Origin: Nitrospira sp.
Lineage (GTDB): Bacteria > Nitrospirota > Nitrospiria > Nitrospirales > Nitrospiraceae
DNA: 64,000 nt
Assembly: GCA_029194665.1 (NCBI GenBank)
Contig: JARFXO010000001.1
Location: 1,092,484-1,156,483 of the forward strand
Direction: 5' to 3'
Positions 8,157 through 17,445 of the stretch are shown one piece after another (the stretch's first letter is position 1; each line of letters begins with the position of its first letter). A program made the position numbers and the translations under genes. Under the pieces are notes generated by a model. It saw nothing but the letters and a program-made list of their open reading frames with translations, was not told the DNA's origin and did no database searches.

Positions 8157-9842
8157 TCACGCCACAGGGGAGATGTTCTTTAACACCGTCTGCACGGTCT
8201 GGTAAAGCTGTTCGACCGCCGCTTCCTTTGTCAGCAGTGTTGCGGCGCCTGCCTTCGCCATCGCGTCACGATTCTCATGTTCGGCGTTGACGGATAGCCC
8301 GATCACCGCGATGTTGGGATGGCGGGCTTTGATCTCGCGCGTCGCCTCGATGCCGTTCATCGTCGGCATGTTGATGTCCATCACCACGATAGTGGGCCTG
8401 AGCTTCTCGACCAACCGCACGGCGTCTCTGCCGTCCACCGCCTCTCCCACGACTTGGACATCCTCGTACCCCTCCAACATCGCACGGAGCCCCTGCCGCA
8501 TCATGGCATGGTCGTCCACCAACAATAACCGAATTCGCGCAGCAGGGGGCTGCAAAGTTGAAGAAAGGTTTTTGTTCACTCCCTCAGCCTGCACCTTGAC
8601 TCCAACCTCGCCGGTCTCAGCCAGCGGCAAGCGCAGCGTCCCCCTGGTCCCCTTGCTCGGCGCCGACTCGATCTCGAACGAGCCGCCGATCGCAGTCATT
8701 CGTTCACGGATGCTGAAGAGACCGAATTTTGATGACAGGCCTCCAGCGGCAGACTCCTCCGCCGCAGTAAGATCAAAGCCGGCGCCCTCATCAGACACTT
8801 GCACCAACAACTGACTCCCTTCATGTCGCATCGTGACAGTCGCTTTGCCGGTGCCGGCATGCTTCCAGGCATTCATCAAGAGTTCGCGGGTCGACTGAAA
8901 CAGCAAGGCGATCTGATCTTCGGGCAAGTTCAGGGTCTGGCCTTGCGGAAGCTCCACGGTAACGGCCAAGTCGTGCTTTCCCATATATTCGCCCAGCCAT
9001 GTGAGTCCGGCGGCGAGGCCATGGTCCCGCAACACCGGCGGACTCAACTCAGCCACGAGCGAGCGCGTGTATTGCAACGCCTCCCCAAAGATCTCTTCCG
9101 TTTCGTGAATCACCATTTCCACGGAGGGCTGTCCCACGACCAGCCGTTTGGCGCCGCCGAGTTTCAGCTTGCCCAGCACCAGCGTTTGCTGCAAGTGGTC
9201 GTGCATTTCCGTGGCCAATCGCGCTCGCTCGCGTCGCTCGGCCAGATTCAATTCCAGCGCCAAGGCGCGCAATCGTTGCTGGGACTCCACCAGTTTCTGG
9301 GTCCGCTCAGCGACTCGCTGTTCCAACCGCTCGTTCGCCTGTTGCAGACGCTGTTCACTTTCGCGGACTCGGCGCTCCGCCTCCGTGCGTTCCGTCAGCA
9401 GTCGGGTGAGCTCGCGACGCTGCCGATCGATCGCGAGGAATACGTTGACTTTGCTCTTGAGCACGTCCGGCTCGATCGGCTTGTAGAGAAAATCCACAGC
9501 GCCCGCCTCGTACCCCCGAAAGCGGTATCGCTCCTCGCGCGATCCGGCCGTGACGAAGATGATGGGGACCTGTTTGGCCCGCTCCACACCGCGCATCAAC
9601 TCCGCCAGCTCGAAGCCGTCCATCTCGGGCATCTGTACGTCGATGAGCGCCAAAGCCACGTCGTGCAGCAACAACAGTTCCAGCGCCTCGGCCCCGGACT
9701 TGGCGCACAGCAATTTCACGTCATCGCGGCGCAGCAATTCAGCGAGCGCCGCCAGGTTGACCGGATGGTCGTCCACGAGCAACACCTTGGGATGGCCCGG
9801 CGATGCATCGGTCCGGCTCTCGATCACATCCGGTTTGTGCAT
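8157..9842 (-). CDS. REC-HisKA_3-HATPase-REC hybrid histidine kinase
   Basis: This is a 561-residue cytoplasmic kinase. An N-terminal receiver (18-135, acceptor D68 in ALIDVQMP) is followed by a coiled coil (about 140-200), a HisKA_3 domain (ATEMHDHLQQTLVLGKL), HATPase (about 310-405, with DEGAGFD), and a C-terminal receiver (from about 435, acceptor in VVMDINMP). The N-terminal receiver suggests control by another kinase, possibly the 905-residue kinase transcribed upstream. The kinase is preceded by a cheR remnant whose end overlaps its start by 19 bases. Such REC-HK proteins commonly accompany CheB/CheR in chemosensory-like modules; here the methylation genes are gone. Confidence 0.88.
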   Translation of the reverse strand: MHKPDVIESRTDASPGHPKVLLVDDHPVNLAALAELLRRDDVKLLCAKSGAEALELLLLHDVALALIDVQMPEMDGFELAELMRGVERAKQVPIIFVTAGSREERYRFRGYEAGAVDFLYKPIEPDVLKSKVNVFLAIDRQRRELTRLLTERTEAERRVRESEQRLQQANERLEQRVAERTQKLVESQQRLRALALELNLAERRERARLATEMHDHLQQTLVLGKLKLGGAKRLVVGQPSVEMVIHETEEIFGEALQYTRSLVAELSPPVLRDHGLAAGLTWLGEYMGKHDLAVTVELPQGQTLNLPEDQIALLFQSTRELLMNAWKHAGTGKATVTMRHEGSQLLVQVSDEGAGFDLTAAEESAAGGLSSKFGLFSIRERMTAIGGSFEIESAPSKGTRGTLRLPLAETGEVGVKVQAEGVNKNLSSTLQPPAARIRLLLVDDHAMMRQGLRAMLEGYEDVQVVGEAVDGRDAVRLVEKLRPTIVVMDINMPTMNGIEATREIKARHPNIAVIGLSVNAEHENRDAMAKAGAATLLTKEAAVEQLYQTVQTVLKNISPVA

Positions 9843-10018
9843 AGGTCTTCTCGCTTGCGATAGATGCGTTCCTCATGTGCGCCTGCCCGTGCCAGACGAC
9901 GAGTCAGTGACGGCCTGGCATAGCCGCGAAAATCATCCTTACAAGCCCGGCACAGCGCATCGAGCAACAGATCGATTTCGAGCACGTCGATAACACATGG
10001 TTCCTGACCAGTCTTCAC
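9824..10018 (-). pseudogene. Remnant of CheR-type methyltransferase N-terminal domain
   Basis: A 64-codon frame from GTG 10018 contains VLEIDLLLDALCRACKDDF followed by RGYARPSLTRRLARA. This matches the alpha-helical N-terminal domain of CheR methyltransferases (LL-AI---YG-DFR-YA--SL-RR). The S-adenosylmethionine-binding domain is absent. The frame ends inside the start of the hybrid kinase gene. It is most simply read as a deletion scar of a cheR gene that once linked the two kinase genes. It may still be translated as a short peptide. Confidence 0.6.
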
Positions 10019-10034
10019 CCTAACCTCAACCTCT

Positions 10035-12752
10035 CTATTTCGGCATCCAACTCCGCACCAGCGACACCAGTCTCTCCACCTCCAACGGCTTGGTCATACA
10101 ATCGTCGGCGCCGGCGGTCAATGCCTGCTGACGGTCCGCTTTCATCGCCTTGGAGGTGAGCGCGATGATGGGCAAATGGCGCCATTCGGGTCGCTTGCGG
10201 ATTTCGCGCATGGCAGTCAAGCCGTCCATTTTCGGCATCATGATGTCCATCAGGACCAGATCGATCGGAGCGCCTTCCGACTGGAACGATTCTTCCAGCG
10301 CAGTCAGGGCCTCTCGGCCATTCCGGGCTACCTGGACTTTGGCGCCGCGTGGTTCCAACAGACTCATGAGCGCGAACAGGGTGCGGACGTCGTCTTCCAC
10401 CACCAACAGCCTGACCCCGTTGAGGTCCTCGTCTCTGCAAGGCGCTCGGGTGAGCAGGGTCTGCGGCACAGGCGGCAGGTCGGCGACCACCTGATGCAGG
10501 AAGAGCGTCACCTCGTCCAACAACCGTTCGGGCGACTTGACGCCCTTGATGGTGATGGACTTGGCGTAGCGACGGAGGCGCTGCTCTTCCTCCGGCGAGA
10601 GATCGCGGCCCGTATAGATGACGACCGGCGGACAGGAATACTGCTCCTCATGGGTCAACGTTTCCAAGAGGGCGTAGCCCTTCTCATCCGGGAGACTCAC
10701 ATCGAGCACCATGCAATCGAACCTCGTCGCGCCAAGCTGATCGAGGCAGTCCGCAGCGGTCCCTACGCCGACGGCTTCCACGTCACGTGAGGTCAACAGC
10801 GCTGTGATAGCTTCTCGCTGCGTCGGATCGTCCTCGACGATCAAGACGACGCGTCGGTCGCCAGACAGCCGTTCGCGATCGTCGGGAATTCGAGCATGGC
10901 CAGGGTCAGGAACCGTTGGCGCGAAGTGTCCTTCGAGTCTTCCAGACACAGAGGTTTCGACAGGCTCCGAAGCCGCCTTGTACCGTTCCGGCAGGAGCGC
11001 CGTGAACGTGCTGCCCTGCCCCGGTGCACTGGTCAGTCGTATTTCTCCACCCAACAGCCGCGTGAACTTCCGGGCGATGGACAGTCCCAGACCGGTTCCG
11101 CCGTACTTCCGGTTGATCGTGCCGTCGGCCTGGTGGAACGGCTCAAAAATAGCTTGGTGCTGGTGGTCCGTGATGCCGATACCTGTGTCGCGGACCGCAA
11201 ACGCGATCCGACCATCGGACGCGCGGCTGATCTCCAACCGGACTTCGCCCTGGTCGGTGAACTTGATCGCGTTTGAGAGCAAATTATTGAGTACCTGCTC
11301 CAGTCGCTGCTGATCGGTCTCGATCGTCTCCGGCATCTCGTCCGCAAGCCGGACGCGTAGGCTCAAGCCTCTGTCCTCTGCCACCGGCTGAAACATGGCC
11401 GTCACATGTTGAGCCAAGGCAGCCACACACACTGGAAGCGGATGCACCTCCATGCGGCCGGCTTCCACTTTCGCCAGATCCAGCACTTCATTGATCAGCG
11501 CCAAGAGATCCCGGCCGGCCGATTCGATGTTTCTGGCATTAGCCACCTGGTCACGCGTCAGGTTGCCGTCGGCGTTGTCGCCAAGCTGCCGAGCCAGAAT
11601 CAGCAACGCGTTCAACGGGGTGCGCAGCTCGTGGGACATGTTCGCGAGGAATTCGGATTTGTATCGGCCGGCCTGCTCCAATTCGCGGGCCTGGGCTTCC
11701 ACGTCGCTCTTGGCGCGGGTCAACTCATCGTTCTGCGCCTCCAGCATGGCGGTCTGCTCTTCCAACTGCGCATTGCTCCGTTCCAGCTCAACCTGCTGCT
11801 TTTCCAACCTGCCGTGAGAGTCCTCGAGACTGGCGCTTCGCTCCGTCAGCTCCTCGTTCGCCGCGCGGAGTTCTTCGCTCTTCGCCTGAAGCTCCTCCGC
11901 CTGACGTCGGGTTTCTTCCAGCAACGCGAGGATGTGGACACGAGCCTGCGCCGAGCGAATCGCCACGGCGATCGACTCGGACACCCGGGTGACGAATTCC
12001 TTGTCCGCCTCGTTCACCGGATGAAGGAATCCCAGTTCCAGCACCGCTTTGATCGAGTGCTCCGCTGCCAGCGGAGCAATGAGCAGATGTCGCGGGGCAC
12101 TACGGCCCAGTGAACTTCCGATGGTCAGATAGCCCTCCGGCACGTCGGGTACCACGATCACTTTGTGTTCAACGAGCGCCCGGCCGAGCAAGCCGTCTCC
12201 GGATCGGACCTCCAGGGGGAGACGGGCATCGGCCGGGACACCATACGTCGCCGTCCGGCGAAACGCCGGGCCGTTTTCGATGAACAAGGCGCCGGCCGGA
12301 ACATCGAGATACTCGGCAATGGTGCCAATCACCCGCGATCCGAGCTGGTCAATATTCGGATCGCCCGCCATCCGCTCGCTCAGGAGAGTCTGGCCGGATT
12401 GCAGCCATTCCTGTTTGCGAACGGTGAGCTTATTGGTGATGAACTGATAGCCGAGCGCCGCCAAGGCCCAACTGGTCGCCACCCCGAAAATGCGATTCTG
12501 CATCGCAAGGAACGGATCGATACCGTGAGAGCTCAGGAAAAAGCCGACGAGTATCAGCAGCGTCGTTGCCATGGCCGTGTAGGCCGGCACAAGCGGCTTC
12601 CAGGTCAAGTATGAGAAGACCAACGGCAGGATATAGAAGACCCAGACAGCGATGCCGAGCTCGGTCAAAAGACCGCTGATGAATACGGCGCCGCTCGACA
12701 GAACGATGGCGCCATAGACCAGAGGCGTGGGAGTCCGTTCAAAACGAGTCAT
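10035..12752 (-). CDS. Membrane-anchored GAF hybrid histidine kinase with two receivers
   Basis: This 905-residue kinase starts with four to five hydrophobic segments (about 12-110), a MASE-like membrane domain with very short loops. A GAF domain follows (about 135-275), then a long Glu/Gln-rich coiled coil (280-370), HisKA with the H box FLANMSHELRTPLNALL (near 385), HATPase (NLLSNAIKF, DTGIGI, GGTGLGLSI), and two receivers (about 645-760 with acceptor in MVLDVSLPD, and 785-900 with VLMDIMMPK). It probably signals to the downstream REC-HK at 8157. The start ATG lacks a strong ribosome site, so a nearby alternative is possible. Confidence 0.9.
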   Translation of the reverse strand: MTRFERTPTPLVYGAIVLSSGAVFISGLLTELGIAVWVFYILPLVFSYLTWKPLVPAYTAMATTLLILVGFFLSSHGIDPFLAMQNRIFGVATSWALAALGYQFITNKLTVRKQEWLQSGQTLLSERMAGDPNIDQLGSRVIGTIAEYLDVPAGALFIENGPAFRRTATYGVPADARLPLEVRSGDGLLGRALVEHKVIVVPDVPEGYLTIGSSLGRSAPRHLLIAPLAAEHSIKAVLELGFLHPVNEADKEFVTRVSESIAVAIRSAQARVHILALLEETRRQAEELQAKSEELRAANEELTERSASLEDSHGRLEKQQVELERSNAQLEEQTAMLEAQNDELTRAKSDVEAQARELEQAGRYKSEFLANMSHELRTPLNALLILARQLGDNADGNLTRDQVANARNIESAGRDLLALINEVLDLAKVEAGRMEVHPLPVCVAALAQHVTAMFQPVAEDRGLSLRVRLADEMPETIETDQQRLEQVLNNLLSNAIKFTDQGEVRLEISRASDGRIAFAVRDTGIGITDHQHQAIFEPFHQADGTINRKYGGTGLGLSIARKFTRLLGGEIRLTSAPGQGSTFTALLPERYKAASEPVETSVSGRLEGHFAPTVPDPGHARIPDDRERLSGDRRVVLIVEDDPTQREAITALLTSRDVEAVGVGTAADCLDQLGATRFDCMVLDVSLPDEKGYALLETLTHEEQYSCPPVVIYTGRDLSPEEEQRLRRYAKSITIKGVKSPERLLDEVTLFLHQVVADLPPVPQTLLTRAPCRDEDLNGVRLLVVEDDVRTLFALMSLLEPRGAKVQVARNGREALTALEESFQSEGAPIDLVLMDIMMPKMDGLTAMREIRKRPEWRHLPIIALTSKAMKADRQQALTAGADDCMTKPLEVERLVSLVRSWMPK

Positions 12753-13454
12753 GTCACATTCGCATTATTGATCGAAGTGGAAAGACCGGCCTCACACCTC
12801 ATCACCTCAGGTGTGCGGAGGGGCGTTGAGTCTACAATGAATCAGCGTCTTCAGTCCCTAGGAAAAGCCCTGGCCAAACTCAACGGATCGGTTTGAGGAA
12901 GGTGGAGGAGCAAGTTGGGCGACCGGTACCTCCTTCCGGCATGTGGGAGGCAGCAACGATCGGGCGAAGCGGCATCGACGTTTCTGTCGACGGCCTGATA
13001 AATCGCTTGAGACAGGTGTTGATACGCGGGTTCTTTGCGGGTTCTTTTTCGAGCAAATCGATGAGTGTCCTGTCCATGGAATTTCCCCCTTGCATGTTGG
13101 CCCTGGACCCTAAGAGAAAGAGGAGCCTTTATGAACTAGTAAGCAGCCTAGTTTGCCCGCTACGTTACAATGACTGAGCACCTTGATAAAGGTTCGGCGG
13201 ATCACAGCGCCTCCTAAGGCTAAGCCGGCGCCATAGCCCACATCGGTCATTCTGCAACTTGCCGTGGTAGACCTTTGCAGACTCCAACTCATCAACAACC
13301 TCCCATACTATCGACCGCACAGACCGCTTTATGCGGAGGCTGCATTATGCTATCTTTCCGGTCACGAAAGCTGTATTCACGACGGCGGCCTGTATGCTTT
13401 TCCGAAATGGAAGGCCCACCGTCACAGGCAATCACAGCTGGGAGGGAAACGCTC
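12753..13454. other. Intergenic gap with one doubtful small ORF
   Basis: About 700 bases lie between divergent genes. It should contain the promoters of the hybrid kinase and of the SUMF1 protein. The only candidate gene is the weak minus-strand ORF at 12880-13077. Confidence 0.4.
12880..13077 (-). CDS. Doubtful small ORF
   Basis: A 65-residue frame begins MDRTLIDLLEKEPAKNPRIN after an AAGGGGGA ribosome-like site. The first 25 residues look protein-like (charged, helical); the rest is Pro/Ser/Thr-rich and not convincing, so the gene may be truncated or frameshifted. No family is recognised. Confidence 0.3.
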   Translation of the reverse strand: MDRTLIDLLEKEPAKNPRINTCLKRFIRPSTETSMPLRPIVAASHMPEGGTGRPTCSSTFLKPIR

Positions 13455-14693
13455 ATGAGGCAGACCCTTGGGGTGCTGGGTTTTCTCATATGCTTGACCG
13501 CGACCACGGTCTCCGTGGCGGCGCCGGAAGCCGAGACAGGCGAGCAAGACTTTGCCAAAGGGGAAGCCCTACTGAAGAAGAAGCAGTATGCGGAAGCACG
13601 CGCGGCGCTGGAAGCCGGCATCACGAAGAACTCCTCGAATGTGCAGGCTCATTTCAACCTGGCTGAGGCTTGTCGAGGCTTAGGAGCCTGGGCCTGCGCG
13701 GAAGAACATTACGAAGCCGCCTTGCATCTGGATGCGAAATCCAGGACCACCGGGATGAGAGACCTGCGGTTACGCAGGTTGGAGGTGTGGCGCTCGCTGG
13801 AGGAAGTGACGGCCTGGCGGTTGCTGGATGAAGCGAAAGATTTGATTGCCGGTGGACATGCCGACCCTGACCAAATGAAGAAGGCGGAGGAGGCGCTGGA
13901 CGGCGCCAATGAGCTAGGGCTGAACCAAGAGCAACAGGCGGTCTATCAGCAGTTACAAGCGAAACTTCCTGGGCGGCGTCCGACCACCGTGCTGGATAGT
14001 CTGAAACCGGCTGAGACGCCGCTGGCGCTGGTGCCGGCAGGGGAATTCACGATGGGAAGCACCATGGCAGACGATGAAAAGCCGGTGCATCGCGTCTACC
14101 TGGACGCCTTCTACATGGACAAGTACCACGTGACCGTGGGGCAGTATGCCAAGTATCTGGAGGCGACGGACAAGGAGGCGCCCCCGGAGTGGGATATCAT
14201 GAACCAACCTCACCATCAGAAACGCCCCGTCGTCAACGTCAGTTGGTTTGACGCCGCCACCTACTGCAAATGGGCCGGCAAACGCCTGCCCACCGAGGCG
14301 GAGTGGGAAAAAGCGGCACGAGGGACGGATGGCCGCCTCTATCCATGGGGCAACGAGGCACCCACGAGGCTCCACGCGAATTTCGGCAAAAAGAAATGGG
14401 CGAATCATATGGCCTTGGTTCCGGTGGGGATGTTCGAACTGGGCAAGAGCCCGTACGGCATCTATGACATGGCCGGCAATGCTTGGGAATGGGTCAACGA
14501 CTGGTATGACCATGACTATTACAAGAAGAGCCCGGGAAAGAATCCTCAAGGACCGAAGACGGGTAAGTCAAAAGTCGTGCGGGGTGGGAACTGGCTCTAT
14601 GTTCAGGACTTTCTTCGTTCTTCCTTCCGTTACAATGCCGAACCATCCGGTCGGCAGTTCGGCTACGGGTTCCGTTGCGCAAAGAGTCCGTAG
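13455..14693 (+). CDS. Secreted TPR plus SUMF1-fold (FGE-like) protein, non-catalytic
   Basis: This is a 412-residue protein. ATG 13455 follows GGAGGG and gives a signal peptide (hydrophobic core LGVLGFLICLTATTV). TPR-like helices span about 25-120 (two repeat-like units around LLKKKQYAEARAALEAG and the AHFNLAEACRGLG region). The SUMF1/FGE-sulfatase fold runs from about 190 to the end (PAGEFTMGS, RLPTEAEWEKAARG, YDMAGNAWEWVNDW, VVRGGNW, YGFRCAKS). The two catalytic cysteines of true formylglycine-generating enzymes, after RGGSW, are missing (RGGNWLYVQDFLRSSFRY). It therefore more likely binds a ligand or partner in the periplasm than oxidises sulfatases. It leads a rightward unit opposite the respiratory-type genes. 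Confidence 0.85.
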   Translation: MRQTLGVLGFLICLTATTVSVAAPEAETGEQDFAKGEALLKKKQYAEARAALEAGITKNSSNVQAHFNLAEACRGLGAWACAEEHYEAALHLDAKSRTTGMRDLRLRRLEVWRSLEEVTAWRLLDEAKDLIAGGHADPDQMKKAEEALDGANELGLNQEQQAVYQQLQAKLPGRRPTTVLDSLKPAETPLALVPAGEFTMGSTMADDEKPVHRVYLDAFYMDKYHVTVGQYAKYLEATDKEAPPEWDIMNQPHHQKRPVVNVSWFDAATYCKWAGKRLPTEAEWEKAARGTDGRLYPWGNEAPTRLHANFGKKKWANHMALVPVGMFELGKSPYGIYDMAGNAWEWVNDWYDHDYYKKSPGKNPQGPKTGKSKVVRGGNWLYVQDFLRSSFRYNAEPSGRQFGYGFRCAKSP

Positions 14694-14787
14694 CTATTGA
14701 ATATCAATGGGAAGGGCCACGCCAAAGATTCATTCTACTCAGGCTTCGCCGCTCCTGCTTGTACTGAACCTTCGCACCGCTGTGCCT

Positions 14788-15255
14788 CTATTTGTTCGCT
14801 CCGAATCTGTACATGTCATGACAGGTGGTGCAGCGAGCGGTCATGCTCGATAGGCGGTGCAAGATTTGCTGAGGCGTCTCGTGCCGCGCGATCGCGTCCG
14901 CCAACGCATCCATGTCTTTGTGGATCGACATGCCCATCTGCTTGAACGGTAGCGGCAACTTGGCCATGATCGTCGGCTCTACATCCGCCGCCATGCCCAT
15001 TCCAACCGCTCTCGCCGTTGCTTCCATGTGCTTTGGATCAGGATCGGGCTCTCCCAGTCCCCTGATAAGCCCATCCACCGCTTTCAAGAGCAGGCGCATT
15101 TCAGCGAGGATTTGATCGCGTTCTGCCGCTGCCAGAACTATTTCCGTCCGGCCATCGCTTCCCGTTTTCGTCACGCCCTTGACAAAAAACCATCCTCCCA
15201 CGCTCAGCGTGACGACCCATAAGGTGATGGCGGTAATACAATAATTTCGCTTCAT
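14788..15255 (-). CDS. Membrane-anchored cytochrome c'-like protein
   Basis: This 155-residue protein has one N-terminal membrane helix (about 7-28), a helical domain and a single haem-binding CTTCH near residue 142, close to the C-terminus. A C-terminal CxxCH on the last helix of a four-helix bundle is the layout of the cytochrome c'/c556 family. It would sit on the periplasmic side, anchored in the membrane. It is transcribed leftward, 300 bases downstream of a CopD-like gene, in a group of redox genes. Confidence 0.75.
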   Translation of the reverse strand: MKRNYCITAITLWVVTLSVGGWFFVKGVTKTGSDGRTEIVLAAAERDQILAEMRLLLKAVDGLIRGLGEPDPDPKHMEATARAVGMGMAADVEPTIMAKLPLPFKQMGMSIHKDMDALADAIARHETPQQILHRLSSMTARCTTCHDMYRFGANK

Positions 15256-15556
15256 CCTATTCCTTTCACGAGTCGGCCTCTCAGGCTACTGCAAGAAAAG
15301 AACCGAATAGCCCAAGCTGTCATAAGGTTTTACGGAGAATATTCAGACGCTTAGCTGAATCTCGTGAGTGAGACGGTGGCTCTTTGCTACAAGCTGCCAA
15401 GAGTCCCTGTCGCAGAAGGCGACAACGATAAGAGTTCACTCACCACCAAGCTGATGTTGTCGGGCGTCGATCACTTGCTCCGCAACCCATTCCTCCGGTG
15501 AAACCACAAGCGGTGAGATAGGAGTGCGTTGACTGGCGTGGATTGTTCTCGCTCAG
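15256..15556. other. Intergenic gap
   Basis: No gene or clear signal is seen in this 301-base gap between two genes of the same direction. It probably holds the promoter of the cytochrome c'-like gene. Confidence 0.4.
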
Positions 15557-16033
15557 CTAGGACCGAGCCAGCATCGTTGCCGCGATCACCACAGCTAATG
15601 CGACGAGCAACGAGACACGCGGCAGCCAACGGGCGGTTTTGAAGACAAGCTGATCACTGGGAGTTCGCTGGGAATCTGGTATGGCACTGACCCGACTGAC
15701 CTGAGGACCAAAGACAAGGTCATGGAGGAGGGTCAGGAACAACAACAGGGCGACCAGCATCAACTTCACGGTCACAATCCCCGGCCACGAGGCAGGGTTG
15801 GTCACATGCACACCCCGTAGGGACAATAACATCGGGCCGGTGATGAGCAATACTGCAATGGCAACCCACACGATAGGGCGAAATCGTAGCGCCGCAGAGC
15901 GAAACAGCGCCATGAATTCCGGCGCCGCCTTCCGGCCTCTGACTAACGGAGCCAGGACCAACGAGAGAAACATCATTCCGCCGATCCATGTCACGGCGGC
16001 GAGGATGTGAAGGACAACCAGGGTTGAGTACAT
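15557..16033 (-). CDS. CopD-like four-helix membrane protein
   Basis: This 158-residue protein has four hydrophobic helices (about 5-25, 48-70, 85-105, 135-155). The first starts VVLHILAAVTWIGGMMFLSL, where the His and the WIGG motif are typical of the CopD family and of related haem- or copper-linked membrane proteins. The function may be copper or haem transfer across the membrane. Its neighbours are a cytochrome c'-like gene and a five-haem cytochrome gene in the same direction. Confidence 0.75.
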   Translation of the reverse strand: MYSTLVVLHILAAVTWIGGMMFLSLVLAPLVRGRKAAPEFMALFRSAALRFRPIVWVAIAVLLITGPMLLSLRGVHVTNPASWPGIVTVKLMLVALLLFLTLLHDLVFGPQVSRVSAIPDSQRTPSDQLVFKTARWLPRVSLLVALAVVIAATMLARS

Positions 16034-16124
16034 GCAGCCTCAGTCGTTGAAGAGCGCTATCGTTATGACATGAGACAAGAGACAATGAACAAAGATGATT
16101 TGCTCTTTCCCGGCGTTGTGAGTT

Positions 16125-17390
16125 TTAGCTGTGACTTGGTGCGGCGCAGGCGAGGCCGGTCTGTTGTCCAGTCTGCTCGAAGGAATCCGCCAGATTGCCG
16201 GTTAAGGGGACCTGTCGTTCATACAGGGTGAAGTGATAGGGATCCTTCGCCGTGAGACCGTACTTGTCGATGAGCATCTGATGTTGCCCTTCCGTCTGGA
16301 TGTGGTAGCGCACCTTCGTGTTTAATTTGAGCCCGGCGCTATCTTCTGGGAGTCGATACTCGAACGTATAATCCCGGCTGGCCAACGGCACGAGACGATT
16401 GTCATACAGCTCGATGATCGCCGGCTGCCACATGATCCATCGACCCATCGTATCCGATTGCTGTTCCAACACTTTTCCGTTTTGATCCTCGACGGCAAAC
16501 TCGACCGTGAAGTGGCGATCAGGGTCTCCCGTCGGGAGTTTATGTCCTGCGCCCGCATTGATCAACGTCAGCGTGACGCGGACCCTGTCGCCGGGTTTGG
16601 GTTCCGCCGGATCAGCCACCACTTTGACGTCGATCGCCCGCTTGACCATTGCTGGGTCGTGTCCGCCACGCCAGAGATGTTGACGGCCCTGGCGGATGGG
16701 ACCGCCCACGACGAGCGGCCGTTCGACCTCCGGCATGTGACAGTTTTGGCAGATGAAGCCTCGCTCCTTACTCCAGTAGCCGTCTTCAAATTCAGGATAG
16801 GTGCCGCATGGCCCTCCGTTATAAAACTGCGCCGGTCCCCCCACGACGCTATGGCATCGATAGCACATCTGGGTCGTGCGAAACATAGGATCGTACTTCG
16901 TCGGATGGGGAGCCTTGGCATCCTCGAACGGTCCCAGGATCACTCCGTCTCGGACATGGCAAGCAGCACAGGTCACGCCTTCCCGCTGGTAGTTCGCATC
17001 ATAATGGGGATTCGGCTCCTGCACGGCGCGTTCGACTCGGTCTCGCGGGATCTCCTTAATCAACGTCGGTTGCTGATTTTCCAGCGGCGTATGACAGTTG
17101 AGACAGACCCACGTGTGTTTATCCTTCGTCCAATAAGCCTGGAAGAAGGGATCGTCGTAGGCCTGTGCATGAATAGTGGTTTTCCACTCCTTGTAGATGT
17201 CGACATGACAGGTTCCGCAGGACTCGGCCTTGAGGCTTGTCAAACCTTCCGGAATCCTTTGATGGGGAATGGCAGAGGCATAGTCCGACCGTAGTCCAAA
17301 AATGACGACCGGCTTGACCTCGGTGTAGTACAGGTATGTGAGCCCCCCCAGGACGACGAGCCCGATCAAGATTCTCTTGAACCACTGCAT
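16125..17390 (-). CDS. Membrane-anchored pentahaem c-type cytochrome
   Basis: This 421-residue protein has an N-terminal signal anchor (about 5-25) and five haem-binding CxxCH motifs: CGTCH at 58, CLNCH at 96, CAACH at 141, CYRCH at 176 and CQNCH at 214. The haem part resembles the cytochrome c554/multihaem family. Residues from about 245 form an Ig-like beta-domain (PKPGDRVRVTLTLINAGAGHKLPTG), as seen in several multihaem proteins. It is probably a periplasmic electron carrier or oxidoreductase fed from the quinone pool. The partner is unknown. The start follows GGAGAG. Confidence 0.85.
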   Translation of the reverse strand: MQWFKRILIGLVVLGGLTYLYYTEVKPVVIFGLRSDYASAIPHQRIPEGLTSLKAESCGTCHVDIYKEWKTTIHAQAYDDPFFQAYWTKDKHTWVCLNCHTPLENQQPTLIKEIPRDRVERAVQEPNPHYDANYQREGVTCAACHVRDGVILGPFEDAKAPHPTKYDPMFRTTQMCYRCHSVVGGPAQFYNGGPCGTYPEFEDGYWSKERGFICQNCHMPEVERPLVVGGPIRQGRQHLWRGGHDPAMVKRAIDVKVVADPAEPKPGDRVRVTLTLINAGAGHKLPTGDPDRHFTVEFAVEDQNGKVLEQQSDTMGRWIMWQPAIIELYDNRLVPLASRDYTFEYRLPEDSAGLKLNTKVRYHIQTEGQHQMLIDKYGLTAKDPYHFTLYERQVPLTGNLADSFEQTGQQTGLACAAPSHS

Positions 17391-17445
17391 CGATCTCTCC
17401 GTTTCCCTGCCCCACGATCGACATCATAGGGTACGGGCCTCTCTG

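Noticed and set aside
8799-9863. 354-residue plus-strand frame
   Set aside because: Antisense to the REC-HK-REC kinase, which carries all kinase and receiver motifs.
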